Of a stretch of 64,000 nucleotides of DNA, positions 44,384-52,594 are shown one piece after another (position 1 is the stretch's first letter; every line of letters begins with the position of its first letter). The notes below the pieces were generated by a model. That model had not been told where the DNA came from. It made no database searches and saw only the letters and a list, made by a program, of their open reading frames with translations. The DNA lies in the NCBI RefSeq assembly GCF_004564135.1, contig NZ_CP038255.1:1706501-1770500 (forward strand), in the 5' to 3' direction. The translations under genes were made by a program, and so were the position numbers. Source of the DNA: Terasakiella sp. SH-1 (GTDB lineage Bacteria; Pseudomonadota; Alphaproteobacteria; Rhodospirillales; Terasakiellaceae).

Positions 44384-45730
44384 TTAAAGCGTACCTAAAT
44401 AAGTTTCATATTCAGCGTCAGTGACGCGGGCTTTGAATTTTGCGAATTCTTGAAGTTTGACGGCTGTGAAGACTTCGACCAATTGATCGCTCAGCACATT
44501 CTTAATCAATTCACTGCCGTCAAACGCACGGATGGCATCGGGCCATTCCGTTGGCAGGGATTGATGGGGGAGTTCACTGGCATATGTATCGCCGACTGTT
44601 TCTTCCGGCGCTTCCAGCTTATTTGTAATTCCATGCAGGGCCGCACCCAGAACAGCAGCCAAAACCAAATACGGGTTGGCATCGGCCCCGGCCACACGGT
44701 GCTCAATACGGCGTGCAACATTCGGGCTTTCCGGCACACGCACAGCAACAGTGCGGTTCTCATAGCCCCAGTTCGCTACGATTGGAGCATGGGCACCCGG
44801 TGTAAAACGACGATAAGAGTTGGCATGCGGCGCAAAAATCAACATGCTTGCACGCATACATTCAATAAGCCCGGCAATAGCGTGACGTAAAACATCTGTG
44901 CCTTCTGCTGTACCGCTGTCAAAAATGTTTTTCCCGCTCTCATCCAACAGACTGAAATGAACATGGAACCCGTTACCACTTTTATCACCCGCTGGCTTCG
45001 CCATGAAACTGGCCAAATGCCCATGTTTTTTAGCAACACCTTTCACAATACGCTTGAACATCACCGCATGATCAGCTGCCGATAATGCATCGGCTTCATG
45101 ATTTAGGTTCAACTCAAACTGCCCTGTCCCCATTTCAGCAATCACTGTATCGGCAGGCACACCTTGTGCATCACAAGCTTCGCGAATTTCAGACAGAATA
45201 TGTTTAAAATCATCCAGCTCACCGATGGAATAAACATCGTTGCGCTCAAATGCGTAACCTTGCGGCATCCAGGGGGACATCATCGGCTGCTTTGCCTGAA
45301 TGGAAGCAATATCAAAAAGATAAAATTCCAGTTCAGTTGCAACAACTGGCGTCAAACCCAGCGCCTTGAATTTTTCACAAATCACCTGAAGACACTGACG
45401 CGGATCAGCCGTAAATGGGCTGCCATCCGGATTTGTCATCATTGAAATAACCTGTTGGCGTGGCGCATCTTCCCAAGTCACCGGTGCAAGTGTGTTTTTA
45501 ATCGGCACACAAATACCGTCACTATCACCTGTTTCAAAAACCAGGCCGTTTTCGATCACATCGTCGCCCCAGTAATCCACCCCAACAACAGAACGTGGCA
45601 TCTTGAAGCCTTCTGTCATGATCTTATCCAGACTGGTTGCAGGAAGACGCTTCCCTCGTAACTGACCATTCAGATCAGAAAGAAAGATGTCGAATTCCGC
45701 AACTTGGATATTTGAATTATTTACTGTCAC
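44384..45730 (-). CDS. puuA: Gamma-glutamylputrescine synthetase PuuA
   Basis: A 448-residue glutamine-synthetase-fold enzyme that joins glutamate to putrescine using ATP. It has the grasp-like N-terminal beta region and the catalytic domain with metal ligands in the ATELEFYLF and NGFHVHFSL segments, and NRTVAVRVP late in the sequence. Its context (puuB, putrescine transporter, agmatinase) marks it as PuuA and not a nitrogen-assimilating GlnA. It leads the minus-strand operon and has a TGTGATCACA palindrome 57 nt upstream. Confidence 0.92.
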   Translation of the reverse strand: MTVNNSNIQVAEFDIFLSDLNGQLRGKRLPATSLDKIMTEGFKMPRSVVGVDYWGDDVIENGLVFETGDSDGICVPIKNTLAPVTWEDAPRQQVISMMTNPDGSPFTADPRQCLQVICEKFKALGLTPVVATELEFYLFDIASIQAKQPMMSPWMPQGYAFERNDVYSIGELDDFKHILSEIREACDAQGVPADTVIAEMGTGQFELNLNHEADALSAADHAVMFKRIVKGVAKKHGHLASFMAKPAGDKSGNGFHVHFSLLDESGKNIFDSGTAEGTDVLRHAIAGLIECMRASMLIFAPHANSYRRFTPGAHAPIVANWGYENRTVAVRVPESPNVARRIEHRVAGADANPYLVLAAVLGAALHGITNKLEAPEETVGDTYASELPHQSLPTEWPDAIRAFDGSELIKNVLSDQLVEVFTAVKLQEFAKFKARVTDAEYETYLGTL

Positions 45731-45786
45731 TTCTCTTTTCCCTATTGCCTCAATGGAAGCAGGTCATGTCGTTTACTTGATATAAA

Positions 45787-45796
45787 TGTGATCACA
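45787..45796. promoter_or_regulatory. TGTGATCACA operator before puuA
   Basis: A perfect palindrome in the 187-base divergent region between puuA and gntR, 57 nt upstream of the puuA start. It likely binds the FadR/VanR-type GntR protein encoded next door. Confidence 0.7.
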
Positions 45797-45851
45797 AAAT
45801 TGAATTTCGTCAAGAGTATTTTTCAAGATCATAAAATCTTAATTGTTTTTT

Positions 45852-45861
45852 TGTGATCATG
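45852..45861. promoter_or_regulatory. Degenerate operator before gntR
   Basis: TGTGATCATG differs from the palindrome at the last two bases. It lies 57 nt upstream of the gntR start, symmetrical with the puuA site. It suggests autoregulation. Confidence 0.5.
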
Positions 45862-45917
45862 AATAAGCTATTATGCAGCCATAAAAACGCCGTAAACACA
45901 GGCAATAGGTTGAGATT

Positions 45918-46619
45918 ATGAATAAAAATAAAACTGTAAAAATCACACCAATCGAAAAGAACGATGACCTTACCGTCAACCAATGGGTCTATCGCTCTTT
46001 GCGTAAATCTTTAATGATCGGACAGATCTCCCCCGGCAGCGCCATAACGATTCGAGGACTGGCAACCGAACTTGATGTAAGCCCCATGCCCGTGCGTGAG
46101 GCCCTACGTCGCCTTATCAGCGAAGGTGCCCTTGAAATGCTGGACAACAGACGCCTCAAGGTCCGCACCATGACAGCCCAGCGCTTTAAGGAACTTTGTG
46201 ACGTGCGTATTTTATTAGAGACACATGCCGCAGAAAACGCCCTTCCCTATATGCGCGAATCTGACACAGCACACCTCAAAGAACTCGACAAACAAGTAAA
46301 CAGCGCTTACGACACAGAAGATATCGAAGGTGGCAGCCTGGCTAACCAAGAATTTCACCGCTACCTCTACACGCGCAACCCTCATCAGGTCAGCCTGCGC
46401 TTAATCGAAGGGATCTGGATGCAACTTGGCCCCTTCTTTCGCGTTGTTACCGATAAACTTAGAGAAAACTACGTGATTGACCGCCACTCTGAAGCCATTG
46501 ATGCAATTGAGCGAAGCGACAGCTTTGCCCTCAAGCGCGCCATTGAGGCTGATATCCGAGATGGCATTGCCACCATCCAGTCCATTGAAGGACTCGAAGA
46601 AATTTTCGATCCACAATAA
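45918..46619 (+). CDS. GntR-family regulator with FCD domain, polyamine regulon
   Basis: A 233-residue regulator. The N-terminal winged helix includes ITIRGLATELDVSPMPVREALRRL (as ITIRGLATELDV and SPMPVREALRRL, about residues 42-65), typical of the FadR subfamily. The C-terminal FCD domain has the metal/ligand residues in LLETHAAE, NQEFHRYLY and DRHSEAI. It is divergent from puuA and upstream of puuC. Its ligand is probably a pathway intermediate. Both flanking transcription units, and the distant glutamate dehydrogenase gene, carry TGTGATCACA, which fits this subfamily's operators. Confidence 0.9.
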   Translation: MNKNKTVKITPIEKNDDLTVNQWVYRSLRKSLMIGQISPGSAITIRGLATELDVSPMPVREALRRLISEGALEMLDNRRLKVRTMTAQRFKELCDVRILLETHAAENALPYMRESDTAHLKELDKQVNSAYDTEDIEGGSLANQEFHRYLYTRNPHQVSLRLIEGIWMQLGPFFRVVTDKLRENYVIDRHSEAIDAIERSDSFALKRAIEADIRDGIATIQSIEGLEEIFDPQ

Positions 46620-46656
46620 AACGTCTAACCACCCCAAAAACTTAGATTTTTTCAAA

Positions 46657-46666
46657 TATGATCACA
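46657..46666. promoter_or_regulatory. Degenerate TATGATCACA operator
   Basis: One base off the palindrome. It lies between the gntR stop and its terminator, 97 nt upstream of puuC, 67 nt from the perfect site. Confidence 0.4.
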
Positions 46667-46672
46667 AAACAA

Positions 46673-46696
46673 CCTCGCCCTTCGGCGGGGTTTTTT
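46673..46696 (+). terminator. Terminator after gntR
   Basis: CCTCGCC (46673-46679) pairs with GGCGGGG (46684-46690), loop CTTC, followed by six T. Confidence 0.9.
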
Positions 46697-46723
46697 ATTT
46701 TCTTGTGTTGACTTTGCTAAAAA

Positions 46724-46733
46724 TGTGATCACA
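46724..46733. promoter_or_regulatory. TGTGATCACA operator before puuC operon
   Basis: A perfect palindrome 30 nt upstream of the puuC start, just downstream of TTGACT (46709-46714), so a bound repressor would overlap the promoter. Confidence 0.7.
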
Positions 46734-46762
46734 ATTAAGGGAATTTTACAGAGGTTCCAGAA

Positions 46763-48262
46763 ATGACAGACATAACCAATTCAACCAACTGGTTTGAGCG
46801 CGCAGCTAATTTACAGTTCACATCACAAGCTTTTATTGATGGGAATTATGTCGATGCAGCAAGCGGTAAAATGTTTGACTGCATCAGCCCAATTGATGGA
46901 CGCACACTGACATCTATCGCCGCATGCGGTGAAGAAGATGTAAATCGCGCCGTTAAAGCAGCCCGCGCAGCTGTAAATGACGAACGCTGGAGTGGCCTTG
47001 CCCCGACAGAACGTAAAAAAATCCTGTTGCACTTTGCCGACCTGATCGAGGCCAATGGTGACGACTTAGCCCTGTTAGAAACACTGGACATGGGCAAACC
47101 GATTTCTGATGCACTGGCCATTGACGTTCCCGCAACGGTGAGGTCTTTCCGTTGGTACGCAGAAGCTATTGACAAAATTTATGATGAAGTTGCCCCCACA
47201 GCGCCGAACTTCCATGCCACAATCACACGCGAACCAATCGGTATTTGTGCAATTGTTGTTCCCTGGAACTTCCCCATGATTATGGCGGCCTGGAAATTGG
47301 CCCCGGCTTTGGCAGCAGGTAATTCCATCATCTTAAAACCAGCTGAACAATCTTCTCTGACAGCCATCCGTCTCGCAGCCCTGGCCGCAGAGGCCGGCAT
47401 TCCTGATGGCGTCTTCAATGTTATTCCGGGTATGGGCGTTGAAGCTGGAAAAGCGATTGGTCTTCACATGGATATCGACGGCGTCTTTTTCACAGGCTCC
47501 ACACAAGTCGGTAAGTTTTTCCAACAATATTCAGGTCAATCCAACCTGAAACATGTTGGTCTGGAATGCGGTGGCAAAACGGGGCATATCATCTTGGATA
47601 GCTGTCAACGTCTAGATGATGCCGCCACCGCAGCCACTTTTGGCATTTTCTTTAACCAAGGCGAAATGTGCACTGCGGGTTCACGTTTAATTATTCACGA
47701 AAAGGTCAAAGACCAAGTTCTGGATAAGATGCAGTCTATCGCCAGCACAATCACCCCTGGCAATCCATTGGATACACACACATCCATGGGGGCAATGGTT
47801 GATCATGAACATACAGAAAATGTCATGCGCTATATTAACGTGGGTAAAGAAGAGGCCAACCTTCTCATCGGTGGTAATCAAGTCAGTCCGGTTGAAGGCG
47901 GGTGCTATATCGAACCAACCATCTTCGATAAGGTTGATAACAGCACACACCGTATTGCCCGTGAAGAAATCTTCGGTCCGGTCCTGTCTGTCATCACGGT
48001 TAAAAGTGCTGAAGAAGCAATCAGGGTTGCCAACGACAGTATTTATGGTTTGGCGGCAGGTATCTGGTCTGATGATATCAATGTTTTACATAAGTCTGCC
48101 CGCGCACTGAAAGCCGGGGTTGTCTATGCCAACTGTTATGACTGTGACGATATCACCACCCCGTTTGGGGGCTACAAACAATCAGGGATCGGGCGTGATA
48201 AGTCGCTGCACGCTTTTGACAAGTATACCGAGCTTAAGTCCACCTGGCTGAAACTCTACTGA
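46763..48262 (+). CDS. puuC: Aldehyde dehydrogenase PuuC
   Basis: A 499-residue NAD(P)-dependent aldehyde dehydrogenase. The catalytic glutamate is in LECGGKTGHI and the catalytic cysteine in NQGEMCTAGSR (about residue 305). It probably oxidises gamma-glutamyl-gamma-aminobutyraldehyde to gamma-glutamyl-GABA, the step after PuuB. Broad substrate range is common in the family. It is the first gene of the plus-strand operon and is followed 39 nt later by the GABA transaminase gene. Confidence 0.9.
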   Translation: MTDITNSTNWFERAANLQFTSQAFIDGNYVDAASGKMFDCISPIDGRTLTSIAACGEEDVNRAVKAARAAVNDERWSGLAPTERKKILLHFADLIEANGDDLALLETLDMGKPISDALAIDVPATVRSFRWYAEAIDKIYDEVAPTAPNFHATITREPIGICAIVVPWNFPMIMAAWKLAPALAAGNSIILKPAEQSSLTAIRLAALAAEAGIPDGVFNVIPGMGVEAGKAIGLHMDIDGVFFTGSTQVGKFFQQYSGQSNLKHVGLECGGKTGHIILDSCQRLDDAATAATFGIFFNQGEMCTAGSRLIIHEKVKDQVLDKMQSIASTITPGNPLDTHTSMGAMVDHEHTENVMRYINVGKEEANLLIGGNQVSPVEGGCYIEPTIFDKVDNSTHRIAREEIFGPVLSVITVKSAEEAIRVANDSIYGLAAGIWSDDINVLHKSARALKAGVVYANCYDCDDITTPFGGYKQSGIGRDKSLHAFDKYTELKSTWLKLY

Positions 48263-48301
48263 TTTTAAAAATAGACTCTAGTTTTATAAGGAGATGCCGA
48301 A

Positions 48302-49570
48302 ATGGCAACGAACGCTAATCTTTTGGAGCGTCGCGTAGACGCTATCTCTCGCGGTGTTGGTTTTATCACTGACTTTTTTGCAGAACGTGCTGAAAATTCA
48401 GAAATCTGGGATGTGGAAGGCCGCCGTTTTATCGACTTCGGTTCCGGCATCGGTGTGTGTAACACGGGTCATCGCCATCCTAAAGTCATGGAAGCGATTG
48501 AAAAGCAAATTGCCTCTTTCACTCACACATGCCATCAGGTCACCCCTTACGAAAACTATGTGGAACTGGCTGAAAAACTGAACACCGCTGTTTATGGCCC
48601 GTCTAAAAAGAAAACCGCTTTTGTCTCCACTGGGGCAGAAGCCGTTGAAAATGCCATCAAGATTGCCCGTGCCCACACAGGGCGCACAGGTGTCATTGCC
48701 ACAAACGGTGGCTTCCATGGTCGTACCTTTATGGGCATGAGCCTGACCGGGAAAGTCATTCCTTATAAGGCTGATTTCGGCTCCATGATGAATGACGTCT
48801 TCCACTTCCCCTATCCAAACCCGGTTCACGGTGTTTCTGTGGATGTCTCTATCAAGGCATTGGAAAACCTGTTTAAGTCAGATATCGGTGCAAACCGTGT
48901 GGCTGCCATTATTTTTGAACCAACACAAGGTGAAGGTGGCTTCTATGTCGCCCCACAAGAGTGGGTAGAACGTATCCGCGCCATCTGTGATGCACATGGC
49001 ATTGTCATGATCGCCGATGAAGTTCAATCTGGCTTTGGCCGTACAGGTAAGTTCTTTGCCATGGAACATTATGGCGTTGAAGCTGACCTGACCACAACGG
49101 CCAAAGGGCTTGGTGGCGGTATGCCAATTTCTGCTGTAATTGGTAAAGCCGAAATTATGGATGCCCCAAATCCCGGTGGCCTCGGCGGGACATATGCTGG
49201 TAATGCCGTCGCGGTGGCGGCAGCCAATGCGGTATGTGACATCATGTCTGATCCCGCCTTTCATGCGCGCACCACAGCGCTTGGCAAAAAGCTGCGCAGC
49301 ATGTTGAACGAACTGAAATCAAATGTTTCCCAAATTGCCGATGTCCGGGGCCAGGGCCTGATGGTTGCGGTTGAATTTATGGAAAATGGTACACCACGCG
49401 CTGATATGGTGCCTTCCATCATGAAATACGCCAAAGACAATGGCCTGATCCTTCTGTCTTGCGGCACTTTTGGGAACTGCATCCGCTTCCTGCCACCACT
49501 GACGATCGAAGACAGTGTTTTTGATGAAGCACTCACCATCATTGCTGATGCCATCAAGCAAGCTGCCTAA
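48302..49570 (+). CDS. gabT: 4-aminobutyrate (GABA) transaminase
   Basis: A 422-residue class III PLP aminotransferase. It has the PLP lysine in TTAKGLGGGMP (about residue 265), the aspartate in IADEVQSGFGRTG and FEPTQGEGGFY. It moves the amino group of GABA to 2-oxoglutarate, giving succinate semialdehyde and glutamate (GabT or PuuE). AAGGAG precedes the ATG. It is 9 nt before gabD. Confidence 0.92.
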   Translation: MATNANLLERRVDAISRGVGFITDFFAERAENSEIWDVEGRRFIDFGSGIGVCNTGHRHPKVMEAIEKQIASFTHTCHQVTPYENYVELAEKLNTAVYGPSKKKTAFVSTGAEAVENAIKIARAHTGRTGVIATNGGFHGRTFMGMSLTGKVIPYKADFGSMMNDVFHFPYPNPVHGVSVDVSIKALENLFKSDIGANRVAAIIFEPTQGEGGFYVAPQEWVERIRAICDAHGIVMIADEVQSGFGRTGKFFAMEHYGVEADLTTTAKGLGGGMPISAVIGKAEIMDAPNPGGLGGTYAGNAVAVAAANAVCDIMSDPAFHARTTALGKKLRSMLNELKSNVSQIADVRGQGLMVAVEFMENGTPRADMVPSIMKYAKDNGLILLSCGTFGNCIRFLPPLTIEDSVFDEALTIIADAIKQAA

Positions 49571-49579
49571 GAGGAAAGA

Positions 49580-51034
49580 ATGATGAACCTATCAAATCCT
49601 AATCTACTTCGCAGTCAATGTTTTATTGATGGTGCCTGGGTTGATGCTGATAACGGTGCCACAATGCCCGTCACGAACCCGGCAACAGGTGAGATTATCT
49701 GCACCGTTCCTAAAATGGGACAAGCAGAGACTGAACGCACAATTAAAGCAGCTGAAATTGCTCAAAAAGACTGGAAACATCGCCCAGCCAAGGAACGCTC
49801 AAGCATTTTGCGCAAATGGTTCAACCTGATTATGGCAAATCAGGAAGACCTTGCCCAAATCATCACAGCTGAAATGGGCAAACCGTTGGCAGAGGCCCGT
49901 GGTGAAGTTGCTTATGGCGCCAGCTATATCGAATGGTACGCTGAAGAAGCCAAGCGTATCTATGGTGAAACAATTCCGGCACCATCTGATGACAAACGCG
50001 TCATTGTGATGAAACAGCCGATCGGGGTGATCGCCTCAATCACCCCGTGGAATTTCCCCAATGCCATGATCACCCGTAAAATCGCCCCTGCCCTGGCTGT
50101 GGGCTGTGCATCAGTGATGAAACCGGCTGAACAAACACCCCTTTCTGCCCTTGCCCTGTGCGTGCTGGCAGAAGAAGCTGGCCTGCCCAAAGGACTAATG
50201 AATTGTATCGTTGGGGATCCAATTAAAATTGGCGGTGAAATGACCTCCAACGACATCATCCGCAAAGTCACCTTTACAGGATCGACAGGCGTGGGACGTT
50301 TGCTCATGTCACAATGTTCGACAACCATTAAAAAGATGGGCCTGGAACTTGGTGGTAACGCCCCCTTCATCGTCTTTGATGATGCAGACCTTGATGCTGC
50401 AGTTGAAGGGGCAATGATGTCCAAATACCGCAATTCCGGTCAAACTTGCGTCTGTGCGAACCGTCTTTACGTGCAAGAAGGTGTCTATGATGCCTTTGCT
50501 GAAAAGCTCGCAGCCAAAGTGGCCGAACTTAAAGTCGGCAATGGTGTTGAAGATGGTGTGGCCCAAGGCCCCCTGATTGATATGAAAGCTGTTGAAAAAG
50601 TAGAAGAGCATGTGGCTGATGCGGTTGCCAAAGGCGGTGAAGTGATCTGTGGTGGTAAACGCCATGAACTTGGCATGAGTTTCTTTGAACCAACCATCAT
50701 TAAAAATGTCACCAAAGATATGAAAGTAGCACGTGAAGAAACCTTCGGACCAGTTGCACCACTATTCAAATTTAAAGATGCAGAAGATGTCATTGCCCAA
50801 GCCAATGACACAGAATTCGGCCTGGCGTCTTATTTCTATTCCAACAATATGAGCAACATCTTCCGTGTTGCAGAAGAACTGGAATACGGCATGGTCGGCG
50901 TCAACACAGGCATCCTGTCAAATGAAGCTGCCCCATTTGGCGGTATCAAACAATCCGGTTTGGGCCGTGAAGGTTCCAAGTTTGGTTTGGATGATTATCT
51001 GGAACTGAAATACGTCCTGCTTTCTGAAATTTAA
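49580..51034 (+). CDS. gabD: Succinate-semialdehyde dehydrogenase
   Basis: A 484-residue aldehyde dehydrogenase that converts succinate semialdehyde to succinate. The catalytic glutamate is in LELGGNAPFIV and the cysteine in GQTCVCANR (about residue 291); TPWNFPNAMITRK is typical of the GabD class. It starts 9 nt after gabT with a GAGGA site, and its end is followed by a strong terminator. Confidence 0.92.
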   Translation: MMNLSNPNLLRSQCFIDGAWVDADNGATMPVTNPATGEIICTVPKMGQAETERTIKAAEIAQKDWKHRPAKERSSILRKWFNLIMANQEDLAQIITAEMGKPLAEARGEVAYGASYIEWYAEEAKRIYGETIPAPSDDKRVIVMKQPIGVIASITPWNFPNAMITRKIAPALAVGCASVMKPAEQTPLSALALCVLAEEAGLPKGLMNCIVGDPIKIGGEMTSNDIIRKVTFTGSTGVGRLLMSQCSTTIKKMGLELGGNAPFIVFDDADLDAAVEGAMMSKYRNSGQTCVCANRLYVQEGVYDAFAEKLAAKVAELKVGNGVEDGVAQGPLIDMKAVEKVEEHVADAVAKGGEVICGGKRHELGMSFFEPTIIKNVTKDMKVAREETFGPVAPLFKFKDAEDVIAQANDTEFGLASYFYSNNMSNIFRVAEELEYGMVGVNTGILSNEAAPFGGIKQSGLGREGSKFGLDDYLELKYVLLSEI

Positions 51035-51058
51035 TTTCCCCTCTTAAATCTCCCCTGA

Positions 51059-51096
51059 GGGGTCACTTTCAACCCACAAAGTGGCCCCATTTTTTT
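51059..51096 (+). terminator. Terminator between gabD and the transaminase gene
   Basis: GGGGTCACTTT (51059-51069) pairs with AAAGTGGCCCC (51078-51088), with one G-U pair, followed by A and seven T. It should reduce read-through into the downstream transaminase gene. Confidence 0.88.
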
Positions 51097-51112
51097 CTCA
51101 CAGGAGGTTCTT

Positions 51113-52486
51113 ATGAACGATTTTGGCGATAACTTTACAAAAGACATTCAAACCATTGATGCAGCCCATCATTGGCATCCTTTTACCGACACGAAATCCC
51201 TGAATAAAAAGGGGGCTCGCGTCATCACAAAGGGTGAAGGCATCTATCTGTGGGATTCAGAAGGGAACAAGATTTTAGATGGTATGGCCGGCCTATGGTG
51301 TACAAATTTGGGCTATAACCGCAAGGAACTGATTGAAGCAGCCTATCAACAACTACAAGAGCTGCCCTATTACAACACGTTTTTCCAAACCACAACGACA
51401 CCTTCTGCACAGCTTGCTCAAGAAATTGCCAGCATCACACCGGGTGATCTGAACCATATTTTCTTTGCCAATTCCGGTTCAGAAGCCGTGGACACCATTA
51501 TCCGCATGGTTCGCCATTATTGGGTGTTAGAAGGTCAGCCTGAAAAGAATACTGTCATTGGTCGTATTAATGCCTATCACGGCAGTACGATCGGTGGCAC
51601 CAGCGTTGGCGGCATGAGTGGTATGCATGACCATGGTGGTCCCTACCTTCCAAATATCGCTCATGTCCGCCAACCCTTCTGGTATAAAGAAGGGGAAGAT
51701 TTGCCACCAGAAGAATTTGGTCTTCTGGCCGCCCGAGATTTGGAAGAGAAAATCCTTGAAATCGGTACTGATAAAGTTGCCGCCTTTATTGGCGAACCCA
51801 TCCAGGGGGCTGGCGGCGTCATTGTCCCACCAGAAAGTTACTGGCCGGAAGTTCAACGCATCTGTCAAAAATATGACGTACTGCTAGCAGCAGATGAAGT
51901 GATCTGCGGCTTTGGTCGCACAGGAAACTGGTTCGGCTGTGAAACCTTTGGCTTCCAGCCCGATATTATGTCCATGGCGAAAGGTCTCTCATCCGGCTAC
52001 CTGCCGATCTCTGCTGTCGCTGTCGGTGGTCGTATTGCCGACAGCTTCATTGAAAAAGGTGGGGAGTTTTACCACGGTTTCACCTATTCAGGTCATCCCG
52101 TAGCCGCAGCCGTTGCCATTAAAAACATTCAAATTCTCAAAGAAGAAAAGATTATTGAGACTGTACGCAACGAAATTGGCCCTTACTTCCAGACCCAACT
52201 TCATACCACCCTTAGGGACCATCCTCTTGTTGGTCACATCGAAGGTAAAGGACTGGTCGCAGGTATTGCTTTGGTTAAAGATAAAAAGAGTAAAACCTTC
52301 TTTGAAAATGGCGGCGACGTCGGCACAATTTGTCGTGACTTCTGCTTTGACAACAACCTGATCATGCGTGCTGTTGGGGATCGCATGGTTGCCTCCCCTC
52401 CCCTCATTATTACAAAAGCGGAAATCGACGAACTCTGCGCCAGGGCAAAAAAATGTTTTGACCTAACCCTTGAAAAACTGGGGTAA
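51113..52486 (+). CDS. spuC: Putrescine-pyruvate-type aminotransferase (SpuC-like)
   Basis: A 457-residue class III PLP aminotransferase. The PLP lysine is in SMAKGLSSGYLPISA (about residue 287) and the aspartate in ADEVICGFGRTGNW. The sequence resembles SpuC and omega-transaminases that move the putrescine amino group to pyruvate. An AGGAGG site precedes the ATG. It follows a terminator, so it is perhaps expressed separately or at a lower level. It offers a second, glutamylation-free entry to putrescine degradation. Beta-alanine or another amine is an alternative substrate. Confidence 0.85.
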   Translation: MNDFGDNFTKDIQTIDAAHHWHPFTDTKSLNKKGARVITKGEGIYLWDSEGNKILDGMAGLWCTNLGYNRKELIEAAYQQLQELPYYNTFFQTTTTPSAQLAQEIASITPGDLNHIFFANSGSEAVDTIIRMVRHYWVLEGQPEKNTVIGRINAYHGSTIGGTSVGGMSGMHDHGGPYLPNIAHVRQPFWYKEGEDLPPEEFGLLAARDLEEKILEIGTDKVAAFIGEPIQGAGGVIVPPESYWPEVQRICQKYDVLLAADEVICGFGRTGNWFGCETFGFQPDIMSMAKGLSSGYLPISAVAVGGRIADSFIEKGGEFYHGFTYSGHPVAAAVAIKNIQILKEEKIIETVRNEIGPYFQTQLHTTLRDHPLVGHIEGKGLVAGIALVKDKKSKTFFENGGDVGTICRDFCFDNNLIMRAVGDRMVASPPLIITKAEIDELCARAKKCFDLTLEKLG

Positions 52487-52594
52487 TCCCATGGATATAG
52501 GAATGCGTCTTATTAAGGCGTAAACTAGTCTGAAAACAATAGATCGTACCTTTTAGGTTTTTGATATTAGAGCGTGAAACCATAAGTGGTCAGA

